A stretch of 49,252 nucleotides of DNA, from positions 1 through 49,252 of the forward strand of contig JARLIH010000497.1 in the NCBI GenBank assembly GCA_031291845.1. Direction: 5' to 3'. Positions 18,394-27,451 of this stretch are shown in pieces (within the stretch, counting starts at the first letter, position 1; each line of letters opens with the position of its first letter). The notes beneath the pieces are model-generated. The model had not been told where the DNA came from, searched no databases, and saw only the letters and a program-made list of their open reading frames with translations. A program made the position numbers and the translations under genes. Origin of the DNA: Isosphaeraceae bacterium. Lineage in GTDB: Bacteria; Planctomycetota; Planctomycetia; Isosphaerales; Isosphaeraceae.

Positions 18394-21300
18394 TTACGGG
18401 ATGGTGATGAACTCGTTCACATTGAAGAGCGCATGGGCCAAGTCCTTCCACACCACGACGCTCTTCAGCACTTCGTTTGAGGGGACTTTGTGCAGGTCGG
18501 CAAGCTGGGCGATCGCCGATTGAAAGCGTTGTTGTTCCTCGGACGTCGGCGGGCGGCTGAGGGTTGTCTGGAACATCGTGTCGACGCGCGCGCCGATCGA
18601 ATCGTCCGTACGGGCCACCAGGCGCTCGGCCCAGACGCCGGCTTGCTGGACGACGAACGGGTCGTTGAGCAGGGCCAACGCCTGCGCAGGGACGTTGGTG
18701 ACGTCGCGCCGGCCTTGGGTCACCTTGCCCCCGGGGAAGTTGAACGCGCCCAGAAACTTGGGGGCTTCCATCAGGTTGTTCTTGATATAAACGCTGCGCC
18801 TGCCGTCGCCGTCGAGGGGGCCGGGGAAGAGGCGGCGGTCGGCGTACTCCTTCTCACGATAAGGCTGCACGCTCGGGCCATAGAGTCTGGAGTCGAGCCG
18901 CCCGGAGGCGGCCAGGATCGCGTCACGCACCGCCTCGGCTTCCATCCTGCGCGCGGGGTAGTGCTGGAGGAGCCGGTTCTGCGGGTCGACTCGGCGGGCG
19001 GCCGTCGAGGGCTGGTCGGCCATCTGGAAGCTGCGCGTGAGGACGAGCATGCGGATCAAGCGCTTGATCGACCAGCCGTCGGCGACGAAGCGGGTGGCCA
19101 GGTGATCGAGCAGTTCCGGGTGCGAGGGGAGTTCCCCCACATGGCCGAAGTCGTCGACCGTGCGCACGAGTCCGGTACCGAACAGGTGGTGCCAGACGCG
19201 GTTCACCAGCACCCGCGCGGTGAGGGGGTTGGCGGGGTCGGTGATCCGCTCGGCCAGCTCCAGCCGGCCGCTCCCCGAGGAGGCGAACGGGGTGAGGGAG
19301 GGGGAGAGCACTTCGAGGAAGCGGCGGGGGACGGTATCGCCGGGACGCCGGCAGTCGCCGCGGGTGAAGACCGGCTGCGCGATGCCGGGGCCGCCGTCGC
19401 TCATGCCCGCGATCACTCGGGGCACCGCGAGCGCGGCGTCGGTCTGCCGGTACTCGATCGCGAGCGAGGCCAGGCGGGGCGAGGCGGAGACCGTATTCGT
19501 GAGCAGACCCTTGCGCAAGAACGCGTCGAGCCAGTGGACGTCGTCGTCGGTCGCGCGGTCGGCCTCCCAGGCGTCGAGGATCGTGCCGAGGACCGCCGCG
19601 TAGCGCGCGGCAAGCGCGCGGGGAGACTCGGGAGCGGAGCCGCCGAACAGCGGTTTCAGATGGGTCAGCTCGGCCTTCGGCGGCTCGGCTCCGTCGTGCA
19701 GGACCACGCGGGTGACACCGAAGTATGAGCGGGGGTTCGCCGCGGCCTTCTCCCAGGGCAGACGGTAATTGTCCTTGTCCCCCCCCAGGGCGGCGAGCTG
19801 GTCGGGGAACTTGGGGTTCTCGAACATCGTCATCAGCTCGGCATACGTGCGCAGGCGGTCGCGGTCGTCGGGGGGTGAGAAGGTGACCCACTGCCAGTCG
19901 CTCGACGTCAGGGCACGGTAGTTCTTGTAGTTCAACTGGCAGTTGTTCGACACCAGGCGCACCGCGCTACTGTGCTGGCCGATGACCTGGAAGCTGATGT
20001 TCTTCGTCCCGAGGGGGAGGACGGGCGAACGGAGCGCGGCGTCGAGCTTGTCGGACAGCACGTGCGAGTACCGGCCCGCCGGCAGGACGGCCCGGACCAG
20101 GGCGCCCCCTTCCGGGTGGATCACGAAATCGCCGCTACGCGACGGGCCGTCGCGCAGGGCCTGACCCGTCCCCTGCCAGCCGTCCGGCGTCGCGCCCGTG
20201 CGGAAGTCGGCGAACGTGACGAACTCCTTCTGGTTGAACGCGGTCCGCTCGCGTTCGTCGCGCGCGACCTTCTCGGCGAGTGCGCGCCAGGCCTCGGAGA
20301 ATGCCTTCGCGTCCGAAGGAGGAGCCGTCGTAAGGGTGCGCCAGGCCGTGAGGGGATCGTCCGGCGGCAGCGTGTCGAGGGCGAGCACCGCTCCCCACTT
20401 CTCCAGGCGCTGGGGGTCGAGCCCTTCGGCCAGCGAGGAGGCCTCGGGGCTCTTCGCACGCTTCGCGAGCGCGGCCCCCATCATGCGGTCGAGCGCTCGC
20501 ACATCCTGGCGCCAGACGGAAGCGATCTCCTTGCGCAGCTCGGTCTTCAGGTCGCGGAGCCGCTTCGTCGCCTGGGCGTTCACCGAGGGAGCGTCGATGC
20601 ACTGACCGACCAGCCGCGAGCTGCGCAGGACGCCGAGCAAGGCGTAATAGTCGGCCATCCCGATGGCGTCGAGCTTGTGGTCGTGACACCGGGCACACGC
20701 GACGGTGTTCGCCTGGAACGCCTTGGACAGCGTGTCGATCTGTGTGTCGGCCAGGTCATAACCGAGTTGCGGAAGGGTGATGCAATCGTCGTGGTTGACC
20801 TCACCGAAGCGGTAGAGGCCGGTACCGATCAACGACTCGTTGTATTGTTCCGTCTCGTTCCAGCGCGGCTCGGGGAGGAGGTCGCCGGCAATTTGCTCGC
20901 GGATGAATTGGTCGTAGGGGAGGTCGGAGTTGAAGGCACGGATCACATAATCACGGTAGCGCCAGGCGTGGTGGACCTCGTAGTTCCACTCGTTGCCGTG
21001 GGTCTCCGAGAAGTGGACCACGTCGAGCCAGTGCCGGCCCCAGCGCTCGCCGAAATGGGGCGACGCGAGCAGCGAGTCAACCAGCGCCTCCGCGGCCGTC
21101 GGCGGGACGGGCCGGTCGGCTGTTGCGCCGGCGGCACAGGCCCGGACGAACGATTCGACCTGCGCCGGGGCCGGCGGGAGCCCGGTCAGCACCAGGCTCA
21201 GCCGCCGCACCAGCGTGCGCGGATCGGCCGAGGCGGCGGGGCTCAGTCCCTTCGCCTCCAGGCTCGCGAGCAGGAAGCGGTCGACGGGGCTGTTGGACCA

Positions 21301-21792
21301 CGCCAAGTCCTTCGGTGTAGAGACGGCCGGATGCCGTACGGGCTGGAGACTCCACCACGTCGCGCGCTGGCGCATCGTCTCGGCCCACGAGGTCTGGGCC
21401 CGCGCGCTCGGCTTGTCGCGCGGGTCGGGCGCCCCTTGCCGCACCCACGTTTCAAAGTCGGCGATGACCTCGGCCGGCAGCTTCGCTTTCGGGGGCATCT
21501 TGAGCGCATCGTCGTCGTGGCGAATCGCGTGGATCAAGAGGCTCTCGTCGGGCTTGCCCGGCTCGACGGCCGGCCCCGAATCCCCCCCTTGGCGCACGCC
21601 CTCGCGGTGGTCCAATAGCAGGCCGCCGCCGAGCTTCTTCGCGCCCGCCGCGTGGCAAGGCTCGCAGCGCTCCACGAGGACGGGCCGGATCTTCTTCTCG
21701 AAGAACTCGGTCCCCGCGTCGTCTCCCCGCGCGGTCTCCGCAGAGAGGACGGCCGAGACCAACAGAACCCGCTTTACGACGCATGCTCGCAT
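18394..21792 (-). CDS. Cytochrome-like PSCyt1/DUF1549/DUF1553 (PSD1) protein
   Basis: An 1132-residue protein. Start ATG 21792 is chosen because GAGGAG lies about 7 bases upstream and a signal peptide (VKRVLLVSAVLSAETARG) follows; the TTG one codon earlier is less likely. Domains in order are a planctomycete cytochrome C-like domain with CEPCH (about 43-47), DUF1549 (about 150-370) with RWGRHWLDVVHFSETHG and a second haem-type motif CARCHDHK (about 367), and a variable beta-rich middle. The C-terminal DUF1553 (about 830-1110) has NRVWHHLFGTGLV, HPELLDHLA and ARRMEAEAVRDA. It is probably a periplasmic haem protein working with the DUF1501 partner encoded next; the reaction is unknown. Its ribosome site directly follows the gntR stop, so the two are translationally close. 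Confidence 0.93.
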   Translation of the reverse strand: MRACVVKRVLLVSAVLSAETARGDDAGTEFFEKKIRPVLVERCEPCHAAGAKKLGGGLLLDHREGVRQGGDSGPAVEPGKPDESLLIHAIRHDDDALKMPPKAKLPAEVIADFETWVRQGAPDPRDKPSARAQTSWAETMRQRATWWSLQPVRHPAVSTPKDLAWSNSPVDRFLLASLEAKGLSPAASADPRTLVRRLSLVLTGLPPAPAQVESFVRACAAGATADRPVPPTAAEALVDSLLASPHFGERWGRHWLDVVHFSETHGNEWNYEVHHAWRYRDYVIRAFNSDLPYDQFIREQIAGDLLPEPRWNETEQYNESLIGTGLYRFGEVNHDDCITLPQLGYDLADTQIDTLSKAFQANTVACARCHDHKLDAIGMADYYALLGVLRSSRLVGQCIDAPSVNAQATKRLRDLKTELRKEIASVWRQDVRALDRMMGAALAKRAKSPEASSLAEGLDPQRLEKWGAVLALDTLPPDDPLTAWRTLTTAPPSDAKAFSEAWRALAEKVARDERERTAFNQKEFVTFADFRTGATPDGWQGTGQALRDGPSRSGDFVIHPEGGALVRAVLPAGRYSHVLSDKLDAALRSPVLPLGTKNISFQVIGQHSSAVRLVSNNCQLNYKNYRALTSSDWQWVTFSPPDDRDRLRTYAELMTMFENPKFPDQLAALGGDKDNYRLPWEKAAANPRSYFGVTRVVLHDGAEPPKAELTHLKPLFGGSAPESPRALAARYAAVLGTILDAWEADRATDDDVHWLDAFLRKGLLTNTVSASPRLASLAIEYRQTDAALAVPRVIAGMSDGGPGIAQPVFTRGDCRRPGDTVPRRFLEVLSPSLTPFASSGSGRLELAERITDPANPLTARVLVNRVWHHLFGTGLVRTVDDFGHVGELPSHPELLDHLATRFVADGWSIKRLIRMLVLTRSFQMADQPSTAARRVDPQNRLLQHYPARRMEAEAVRDAILAASGRLDSRLYGPSVQPYREKEYADRRLFPGPLDGDGRRSVYIKNNLMEAPKFLGAFNFPGGKVTQGRRDVTNVPAQALALLNDPFVVQQAGVWAERLVARTDDSIGARVDTMFQTTLSRPPTSEEQQRFQSAIAQLADLHKVPSNEVLKSVVVWKDLAHALFNVNEFITIP

Positions 21793-21806
21793 CAACGTTC
21801 TCCTCG

Positions 21807-22592
21807 TCAGGCGGGTCGTGCGCGTTGGCTTCTTGGCCGGGCCGCACCGGGCCGCACCGGGGATTCCTGGAGGTCGCGCAGCAGGCCGTCATAGGCCAGA
21901 CTGAGGTGGCCGCTCATCTCGGCACGGGCCTTTTTCGCGTTACCGGCGACGAGCGTCTCGTAGATCGCAATATGCGACCGGTCGGCCTGCGCGCGGCGCT
22001 GGAGGTCGCGCGGCACGCCGTTCAGGTAAGGCCGGAGCAACTCCATCAGCGACCGCTGAACCGCCCAGAGGGCCGAGTTGCCGGCCAGCCGGGCGATCTC
22101 AACGTGGAAACGAATGTCGATGTCGACGTGCTCTTCGCGCGTGGCTTCAAGCGGGAGCGCGAGCATCGTCTCCAGCGTCCGTCGCACGGGAAACAGGTCT
22201 TCCAGCCGCCGGCGCTCCGCCGCCCGTCCCACGAGCTCGATCTCGACCAGCCGCCGCGCGTCGAGCAAATGGAGCACGTTGTGCTCCTCGCGGACCAGGG
22301 CTGAATGCAGGACGTCGGGAAGTGGCCCCTCGGCCGGTCGCGGAGCGGGCGTGCTCGCCTGGAGGAACGCCCCCGCGCGGGGCTTGATCGTGACCAGGCC
22401 CATCGTCTCCGCCTTGAGCAGGGCGTCCCTCACGGCCGTCTGCTTGACCTCCAGGCATTCCGCCAGCTCGCGGATCGACGGAAGCTGGTCGCCGGCCCTC
22501 AGTCCTCGGTCGCGCACCACGCCCCAGATGGAGTCCCAGACGGTCGCGATCGTTGCCCCGGGTTTCACCGGATTGGCGTTTGTTGTGGTCAC
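21807..22592 (-). CDS. GntR family regulator, FadR/FCD subfamily
   Basis: A 261-residue DNA-binding protein. Residues about 15-80 form the GntR winged helix (GDQLPSIRELAECLEVKQTAVRDALLKAETMGLV), and residues about 95-235 an all-helical FCD ligand-binding domain (LLDARRLVEIELVG, DIRFHVEIARLAGN, HIAIYETLVAGNAKKA). The H residues typical of the metal-binding FCD pocket are present. It heads gntR-PSD1-DUF1501 and is divergent from the bicupin-dehydrogenase pair. FCD regulators usually sense small carboxylates or sugar acids, which fits a 2-hydroxyacid dehydrogenase across the promoter (inference). It probably binds the palindromes at 22624-22658 and may repress both directions. Confidence 0.9.
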   Translation of the reverse strand: MTTTNANPVKPGATIATVWDSIWGVVRDRGLRAGDQLPSIRELAECLEVKQTAVRDALLKAETMGLVTIKPRAGAFLQASTPAPRPAEGPLPDVLHSALVREEHNVLHLLDARRLVEIELVGRAAERRRLEDLFPVRRTLETMLALPLEATREEHVDIDIRFHVEIARLAGNSALWAVQRSLMELLRPYLNGVPRDLQRRAQADRSHIAIYETLVAGNAKKARAEMSGHLSLAYDGLLRDLQESPVRPGAARPRSQRARPA

Positions 22593-22623
22593 TTGACAGC
22601 TCCGCGCCGCCGGGCTACCGTAA

Positions 22624-22658
22624 TCTGATAATCAGACTGATCATCAATGGTAATCAGT
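22624..22658. promoter_or_regulatory. Putative GntR operator with CTGAT/ATCAG palindromes
   Basis: TCTGATAATCAGA (22624-22636) is a perfect 13-bp palindrome. It is followed by ACTGAT (22636-22641) and ATCAGT (22653-22658), a second inverted pair with an 11-bp spacer. The site lies in the 118-bp gap between the divergent gntR and bicupin genes, only about 30 bp before the gntR start codon. Binding by this GntR protein is inference from position and symmetry. Confidence 0.6.
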
Positions 22659-22710
22659 TTCGGAGCCGGTCGTCAAGACACCGCCCGCACAGTCCTTCAC
22701 CGGGGACGAC

Positions 22711-23580
22711 ATGGAAACCAACCCCAAGCCGAGTCCGAAAGTCCCCCTGCCCCGGCCGCCCGAGGGGATGCGGCCTGACCGACCGGAAGTCATGAACGCG
22801 GTCGGCTCGGGACCGACGACCGAGATCGGCACCGGCGCGACGTTCGAGTGTCTCGTCGGCCGCCACAACCAGGCGCGGCGACTGACGACGGGGTTTGCGA
22901 CCTTCTCGCCCGGGGCCGGGTTGCCGTACCACACCCATCCCTTCAGCGAGTCCATCACGCTGCTTGCAGGATCGGCGCTGGTCGACGTTGAAGGGCGGAG
23001 CTATATGCTCGGGCCACGCGACAATATCGTGGTTCCGGCAGAGCGGGCGCATGCGGTGCGGAATGCGTCCGGATCCGAGCCCACCATCTTGCACGTCGCG
23101 GCCGCCACGGACGTTTTCACCCGCACGCTCGTGCCCGAACCGGCCTTGATGCGGGTGATGCCGGCCGATTCTCAGGGTGTCCCCGGCGCGGAGCGCGTCA
23201 ACCGCTTCGCGACGGCCCCGCGCGGGGCGGCCGGGCCGAACACTGAGTTCATCGACTACTTCAACGACTCGCTGATGCCCGGCATCGAGATGAGCGGCGG
23301 CTACGGCCTGTTCCACCCGACCGGACGGCTGCCGGCCCACGTGCACGACTTCGACGAGTCGATCTGCATCATCTCAGGGTGGGCGACGTGCGTCGTCGAG
23401 GGGCGACACTATCGGATGAGCGACTGCGCCACGGCCCTGCAACCACGTGGGCGCGTTCATTATTTCATCAATGAATCGGCGGCTCCGATGGAAATGCTCT
23501 GGGTCTACGCCGGCCCGCAGCCCGAGCGGATCATCGTCGATGAAGCGTGTGCGACGCTCGAGGGGGACCCCTGGCGATGA
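22711..23580 (+). CDS. Bicupin protein
   Basis: A 289-residue protein with two cupin domains. The first (about 55-125) has HTHPFSE (about 74-80), with metal-type His residues, and a later VPAERAHAVRN strand. The second (about 185-275) has HVHDFDES (about 209-216) and GRVHYFINES. It resembles ureidoglycine aminohydrolase-like and other two-domain cupin enzymes that handle small hydroxy or amino acids, but the substrate is not evident. The stop codon overlaps the next start (ATGA at 23577-23580), so it is translationally coupled to the 2-hydroxyacid dehydrogenase. The pair is likely a small catabolic operon controlled by the divergent GntR protein. No signal peptide, so cytoplasmic. Confidence 0.85.
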   Translation: METNPKPSPKVPLPRPPEGMRPDRPEVMNAVGSGPTTEIGTGATFECLVGRHNQARRLTTGFATFSPGAGLPYHTHPFSESITLLAGSALVDVEGRSYMLGPRDNIVVPAERAHAVRNASGSEPTILHVAAATDVFTRTLVPEPALMRVMPADSQGVPGAERVNRFATAPRGAAGPNTEFIDYFNDSLMPGIEMSGGYGLFHPTGRLPAHVHDFDESICIISGWATCVVEGRHYRMSDCATALQPRGRVHYFINESAAPMEMLWVYAGPQPERIIVDEACATLEGDPWR

Positions 23581-24623
23581 ACGCCGAGCCCAATTTCCGC
23601 ATCGCCTTGACCGGCGATTTCTACGAGGCTGACGGCCGCCTGAAGTACCGCGATATCGGCCTCGACCTGCTCGAGCGGGCGCACGGGATGGAGGTCAGCC
23701 GTTTCGCCGATCACCGGCCCGAGGTCGAGCCCGACCAGCTCGCCGGCATCCACGGCGCGATCGTGCTGACCCCTCGAGTGACCGCGCGCAGCCTGTCCGC
23801 CGGCGGCGACCTGATCGCTGTCGGCCGCTTCGGCGTGGGATATGACAGTGTGGACGTGCCCGCCTGCACGGCTGCCGACGTGGCCCTGTTCATCACGTCG
23901 GGGGCCGTCGATCATTCCGTGGCGGAGGCGACCGTCGGCTGGATGCTTGCGCTCGCGCACAGCGCGCGGATCAAGGACGCCCTGGTGCGCGAGGGGCGCT
24001 GGCAGGAGCGGAGCCTCCACATGGGGAGCGAGCTGCGCAACCGCACGCTCGGCGTGGTCGGCTACGGCGGTATCGGCCGTGCGCTCGTGCGGATGCTCGC
24101 GGGCTTCGGCATGAACGTGCCGATCGTGTACGACCCTTTCCTGCCGGCCGGTGGCGTTACGGGCGTCGAGGCCGTGGGGCTCGACGAGCTCCTCGCGCGG
24201 GCCGACTTCGTCTCGCTTCACTGCCCCTTGAACGAGCAGACGCGTGGTCTGATAGGCCGGCGCGAGCTCTCGCTGATGAAGCCGAGTGCGTACCTCATCA
24301 ACACCGCGCGGGGCGGTATTGTCGACGAGCCGGCTTTGGAGACAGCGCTGGCGGAGGGCCGGATCGCCGGCGCAGCGCTCGACTGCTTCGAGAACGAGCC
24401 GCTCACAGCGCCCCCGCGGTTCGCGCGGTTTGATAATGTTCTGCTTGCCCCGCACGCGATCGCCTGGACCGACGAGCTCTTCCGCGACATTGGCCGGGCC
24501 GCCTGCCAGGGCATGCTCGACCTCGCCCAGGGGCGCCGTCCCCGAGGCGTGGTCAACCCCGAGGTCTTCGAGCGGCCGGGGTTTCTCGCCAAGTGGCGGA
24601 GGCTGCAAACGCTCGCGCCCTGA
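23577..24623 (+). CDS. D-isomer-specific 2-hydroxyacid dehydrogenase
   Basis: A 348-residue NAD(P)-dependent enzyme of the phosphoglycerate/glyoxylate reductase superfamily. Start ATG 23577 overlaps the bicupin stop. The N-terminal half gives the substrate-binding flavodoxin-like fold. The Rossmann domain has VGYGGIG (about 160-166) and the acidic turn VYDPF. The catalytic triad can be seen as Arg in NTARGG (about 243), Glu in DCFENEP (about 272) and His in APHAIAW (about 291). The H is followed by AIAW rather than the usual hydrophobic Gly-rich turn. Substrate unknown; it presumably acts on the product or substrate of the bicupin. Confidence 0.9.
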   Translation: MNAEPNFRIALTGDFYEADGRLKYRDIGLDLLERAHGMEVSRFADHRPEVEPDQLAGIHGAIVLTPRVTARSLSAGGDLIAVGRFGVGYDSVDVPACTAADVALFITSGAVDHSVAEATVGWMLALAHSARIKDALVREGRWQERSLHMGSELRNRTLGVVGYGGIGRALVRMLAGFGMNVPIVYDPFLPAGGVTGVEAVGLDELLARADFVSLHCPLNEQTRGLIGRRELSLMKPSAYLINTARGGIVDEPALETALAEGRIAGAALDCFENEPLTAPPRFARFDNVLLAPHAIAWTDELFRDIGRAACQGMLDLAQGRRPRGVVNPEVFERPGFLAKWRRLQTLAP

Positions 24624-24744
24624 CCACGGCTCATCATGCGCCCCTTCCCTGGAGCCGCTTCAAAATCGTTCGAGATTCCGGGAATGATTCCGGGCCGTTC
24701 GGGCACTATGTGACGGATCCTCGGCGTGGGGAGTGAGCTCGACG

Positions 24745-26688
24745 ATGGCAGCCAACGTGTCACTCGCCGTCATCAAACAGGTGGAGGCGGTTTATTCGAC
24801 GGGCGTGGTCGCGGACCTGACCGACGGCCAGTTGCTGGAGCGCTTCGTCGACATGCAGACCGGGCCCGCGACGGAGGCAGCCTTTACGGTGCTGGTCGAT
24901 CGTCACGGGGCGATGGTCCTCCGGATCTGCCGGCAGATCTTGCACGACGAGCACGCTGCCGAGGATGCCTTCCAGGCGACATTTCTCGTCCTCGCGCGGC
25001 GGTCGCGGTCGATCGCGAAGCGCGAATCGGTCGCGAGCTGGCTGTACGGCGTCGCGCTACGCGTGGCGGCGAAGGCGCGGGCGGCCGCTTCGAGGCAGCG
25101 GTGGCACGAGCGACGCTGTGCGGAGGTCGCGGCGACGCGGTCCGGGACCGAGCCTGGAGACAATTCCTGGGCGGAACTGCACGAGGAACTCGCCCGCCTA
25201 CCCGAGGCGTTCCGCGCGCCTCTGGTGCTCGTCTATCTTGAAGGGCATACCCAGGAACAAGCCGCTGCGCACCTGCGTTGCCCGCTCGGTACGGTCCAGA
25301 GCCGGCTGGCGAGGGGCCGGGCCAAGCTGAAAGAGCGGCTTACGAGGCGGGGCGTTGCCCCATCGCTCGGGCTCCTGGCGGTGGGAATGCCCGTCCCAGC
25401 CGTCCCGGTCTCGTGGGCCGCGTCGGCCACCCGGGTGGCCATCAACTGGGGCACCCGAGGGGGGGTGATGGCCCACGGGACGGTCCCGGCTTCGGTCGTG
25501 CTTGCAAAGGAGGTCGTTCGCGCCATGATCGTCATTAAGTTAAGGATCGTGCTGGGAATCATGCTGGCCGCCGCCACCTTGAGCATGGCCGCCTGGGTCT
25601 GGCCGCGGACCGGCGCGGCCGTCGCGAAGCCGGCCGATGCGGGGATCGACGCACCCGGACCGGGTGTCGTTATCAAGGGGGTTGTTGTTGGGCCCGATCG
25701 TACGCCGCTGGTCGGCGCACGGCTGGGGTCACCCATCGTCAAGGTACGCGAGAAGGGCGCGACGACAGGCCCCGACGGAGCCTTTATCCTCACGGCCGAG
25801 GAGCGCCCTGGCTTCGACTTTCCGCTCCGCGTCGACGCCCCGGGAATGGCCTCGAAAATGTTCACCATCGAGACGACGCCACGCCTACCGACGACTCCCC
25901 CGATCGGGCCGGTCGGCCCCCCCTCCACCGTGCTATTGATGGGAACGATGGGAGAGATCCGCCCCGAGCTGGAGATGGGTCGCGGAGTTGTTGTCACCGG
26001 CCGAGTCGTCCGCGATGGCAAACCGGTCTCGGGGGCGACGGTGGGAATCTGGCGCGATGCTCGCGGCTTCGACGCTCTGCTCGGCGGCATCGAGGTCAAG
26101 GCCGACGGCGATGGGCGATTCCGCTTCCCCAACGCCCCCGCCGACGCGACCGGCTGGGCCTCTGTCACCACCGGCAGCCTGCAAGCCAGCGGGGCGGTTC
26201 CCCCGAAGGCATTCCGCACCGGTGGTGATGGCTCGTCGACCGAGCTGGGCGACCTCGAGGTCCGCCCCGGCCGAAGACTCGCCGGCCGCGTCGTCTTCTC
26301 GGACGGAAAGCCCGTCCCTCGCAATGCCGTGGTCCTCGCCGCGGCCGATCACGTCGGGGGATCGCTACGGGCAAAGGTCAACGCCGAGGGACGTTTCGAG
26401 GTCGTCGGACTGCCCGAGGGTCAGGTCGACGTCTGCGTCTACTTCCCCGACGACCGAACCTATGCGCCCGCCGGCTATCGCGCGTCGGCCCGGAATCGGT
26501 GCCTCGACCCGCTCAACCCCTGGCGGCTCGTCGGCCGGCTCGATCGCGACCTGACCGGCCTGACAATCCTATTTGAGCCGGGGGCACAACCCGCTCCATC
26601 GCTCGCCCCTGACGTCCTGGCCAACTTCAAACGGGCCCAGGCGGGGACAATCGCGGGCGTACCACCGCAGTACGACGGCCGCGATTGA
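24745..26688 (+). CDS. ECF sigma factor fused to membrane segment and carboxypeptidase-regulatory-like domains
   Basis: A 647-residue protein from ATG 24745 (GGGGAG about 12 bases upstream; a GTG at 24733 is the alternative). Residues about 25-110 are sigma region 2 (LTDGQLLERF, FTVLVDRHGAMVLRICRQIL, AEDAFQATFLVLARR). About 155-205 is region 4 (PEAFRAPLVLVYLEGHTQEQAAAHL, GTVQSRLARGRAKLKERL). A hydrophobic helix at about 262-284 is probably membrane-spanning. The remaining 360 residues hold two or three carboxypeptidase-regulatory/Ig-like repeats (VIKGVVVGPDRTPLVGA, GRVVRDGKPVSGATV, AGRVVFSDGKPVPRNAVV). The sigma part would be cytoplasmic and the repeats outside, so sensing and transcription control could lie in one chain. 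Fused ECF factors are known in planctomycetes. No separate anti-sigma gene is adjacent. Confidence 0.9.
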   Translation: MAANVSLAVIKQVEAVYSTGVVADLTDGQLLERFVDMQTGPATEAAFTVLVDRHGAMVLRICRQILHDEHAAEDAFQATFLVLARRSRSIAKRESVASWLYGVALRVAAKARAAASRQRWHERRCAEVAATRSGTEPGDNSWAELHEELARLPEAFRAPLVLVYLEGHTQEQAAAHLRCPLGTVQSRLARGRAKLKERLTRRGVAPSLGLLAVGMPVPAVPVSWAASATRVAINWGTRGGVMAHGTVPASVVLAKEVVRAMIVIKLRIVLGIMLAAATLSMAAWVWPRTGAAVAKPADAGIDAPGPGVVIKGVVVGPDRTPLVGARLGSPIVKVREKGATTGPDGAFILTAEERPGFDFPLRVDAPGMASKMFTIETTPRLPTTPPIGPVGPPSTVLLMGTMGEIRPELEMGRGVVVTGRVVRDGKPVSGATVGIWRDARGFDALLGGIEVKADGDGRFRFPNAPADATGWASVTTGSLQASGAVPPKAFRTGGDGSSTELGDLEVRPGRRLAGRVVFSDGKPVPRNAVVLAAADHVGGSLRAKVNAEGRFEVVGLPEGQVDVCVYFPDDRTYAPAGYRASARNRCLDPLNPWRLVGRLDRDLTGLTILFEPGAQPAPSLAPDVLANFKRAQAGTIAGVPPQYDGRD

Positions 26689-26732
26689 CCAAGGCATCAG
26701 GATCCAATCGCGGCCGGTCCAAAGGGCCCGGT

Positions 26733-27287
26733 TCAGTCCCCGGACGTGCCGGCGAAAAAGATCTCGCTCGGCTCGTCATCCGCATAAATCACGATGTACA
26801 GGCCCTGCCAGCGCCGGCGGAACTCAGCCCACTCCCGGCCCTGAAAGGCAGACTCAACCTGCGCCCGTGTCGGCCTATCAGTGCCCAACAACTTGCGGAG
26901 TCGAGCCGGCGGCAGACGACTGATGGCCCCATACGCGGGGGACGCGGCAACGCGATCGACGTCCAGGATGGAATGCGTGCCTGCTTCCCCACACCGTTGG
27001 CGCAGCTCCTCGATCGTCCCGGCCCGCGGCCTGGCCGGTGCCTTGGCCCGTTCGCGGGCGGCCACGAGCATGCCCTGGGTCAGCTCCCACATCCGGCGCT
27101 GCTCCGGAGAGAGCGATTCCAGGACGGACGCCATGCGGTCTTCCAGCGCGTCTGCGGCCGCCGTGTCGAACGGCACGTCGCCATCCTGATACCGGCGATC
27201 GCGAAAGACGTCTTGCCGGAGCTCGCCGAGGGCCTTCTCGACGTCCGGTTGGTACGGGACGTAGTACGTCCAGGTCGAAGCTCCCAT
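26733..27287 (-). CDS. Conserved-type protein of unknown function, divergent from the DUF4132 gene
   Basis: A 184-residue soluble protein. ATG 27287 is chosen because the product then begins MGASTWTYYVPYQPD, which looks like a genuine conserved N-terminus, and GAGG lies about 12 bases upstream; a longer frame adds unlike sequence. Features are a helical first half (ALGELRQDVFRDRRY), the motif GTHSILDVDRV near 115, LPPARLRKLLGTDRPT near 133, and a closing beta pair YIVIYADDEPSEIFFAGTSGD. I have the impression of similar proteins in planctomycetes and actinobacteria, but know no function. It faces away from the DUF4132 gene across a 164-bp gap containing an inverted repeat, so joint regulation is plausible. 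Confidence 0.75.
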   Translation of the reverse strand: MGASTWTYYVPYQPDVEKALGELRQDVFRDRRYQDGDVPFDTAAADALEDRMASVLESLSPEQRRMWELTQGMLVAARERAKAPARPRAGTIEELRQRCGEAGTHSILDVDRVAASPAYGAISRLPPARLRKLLGTDRPTRAQVESAFQGREWAEFRRRWQGLYIVIYADDEPSEIFFAGTSGD

Positions 27288-27396
27288 TCGCCCAGCCTCA
27301 CTCGGAGAGAAACCCGACAACACGATTCGAGAGACAATTTCATCATGTCGGCCGATTGCTCGCCACTCCAGACCCTGGGCCATAGCACGCTACGGA

Positions 27397-27442
27397 CCTC
27401 ATAAGTAGACTGGCTCACCAAGACGCCATTTGTCTTATGAGG
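27397..27442. promoter_or_regulatory. Inverted repeat in the divergent promoter, overlapping the DUF4132 ribosome site
   Basis: CCTCATAAG (27397-27405) and CTTATGAGG (27434-27442) are perfect 9-bp inverted repeats 28 bp apart. The right arm runs into AGGGGA (27440-27445), the ribosome binding site for GTG 27452. It could be an operator shared by the divergent genes, or an mRNA stem that hides the ribosome site. Confidence 0.5.
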
Positions 27443-27451
27443 GGATGAGCC

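Noticed and set aside
19972..21618. 548-codon plus-strand frame, and others at 16872-18407 and 18490-19728
   Set aside because: All are mirror frames of the PSD1 and DUF1501 genes; no ribosome sites or domains.
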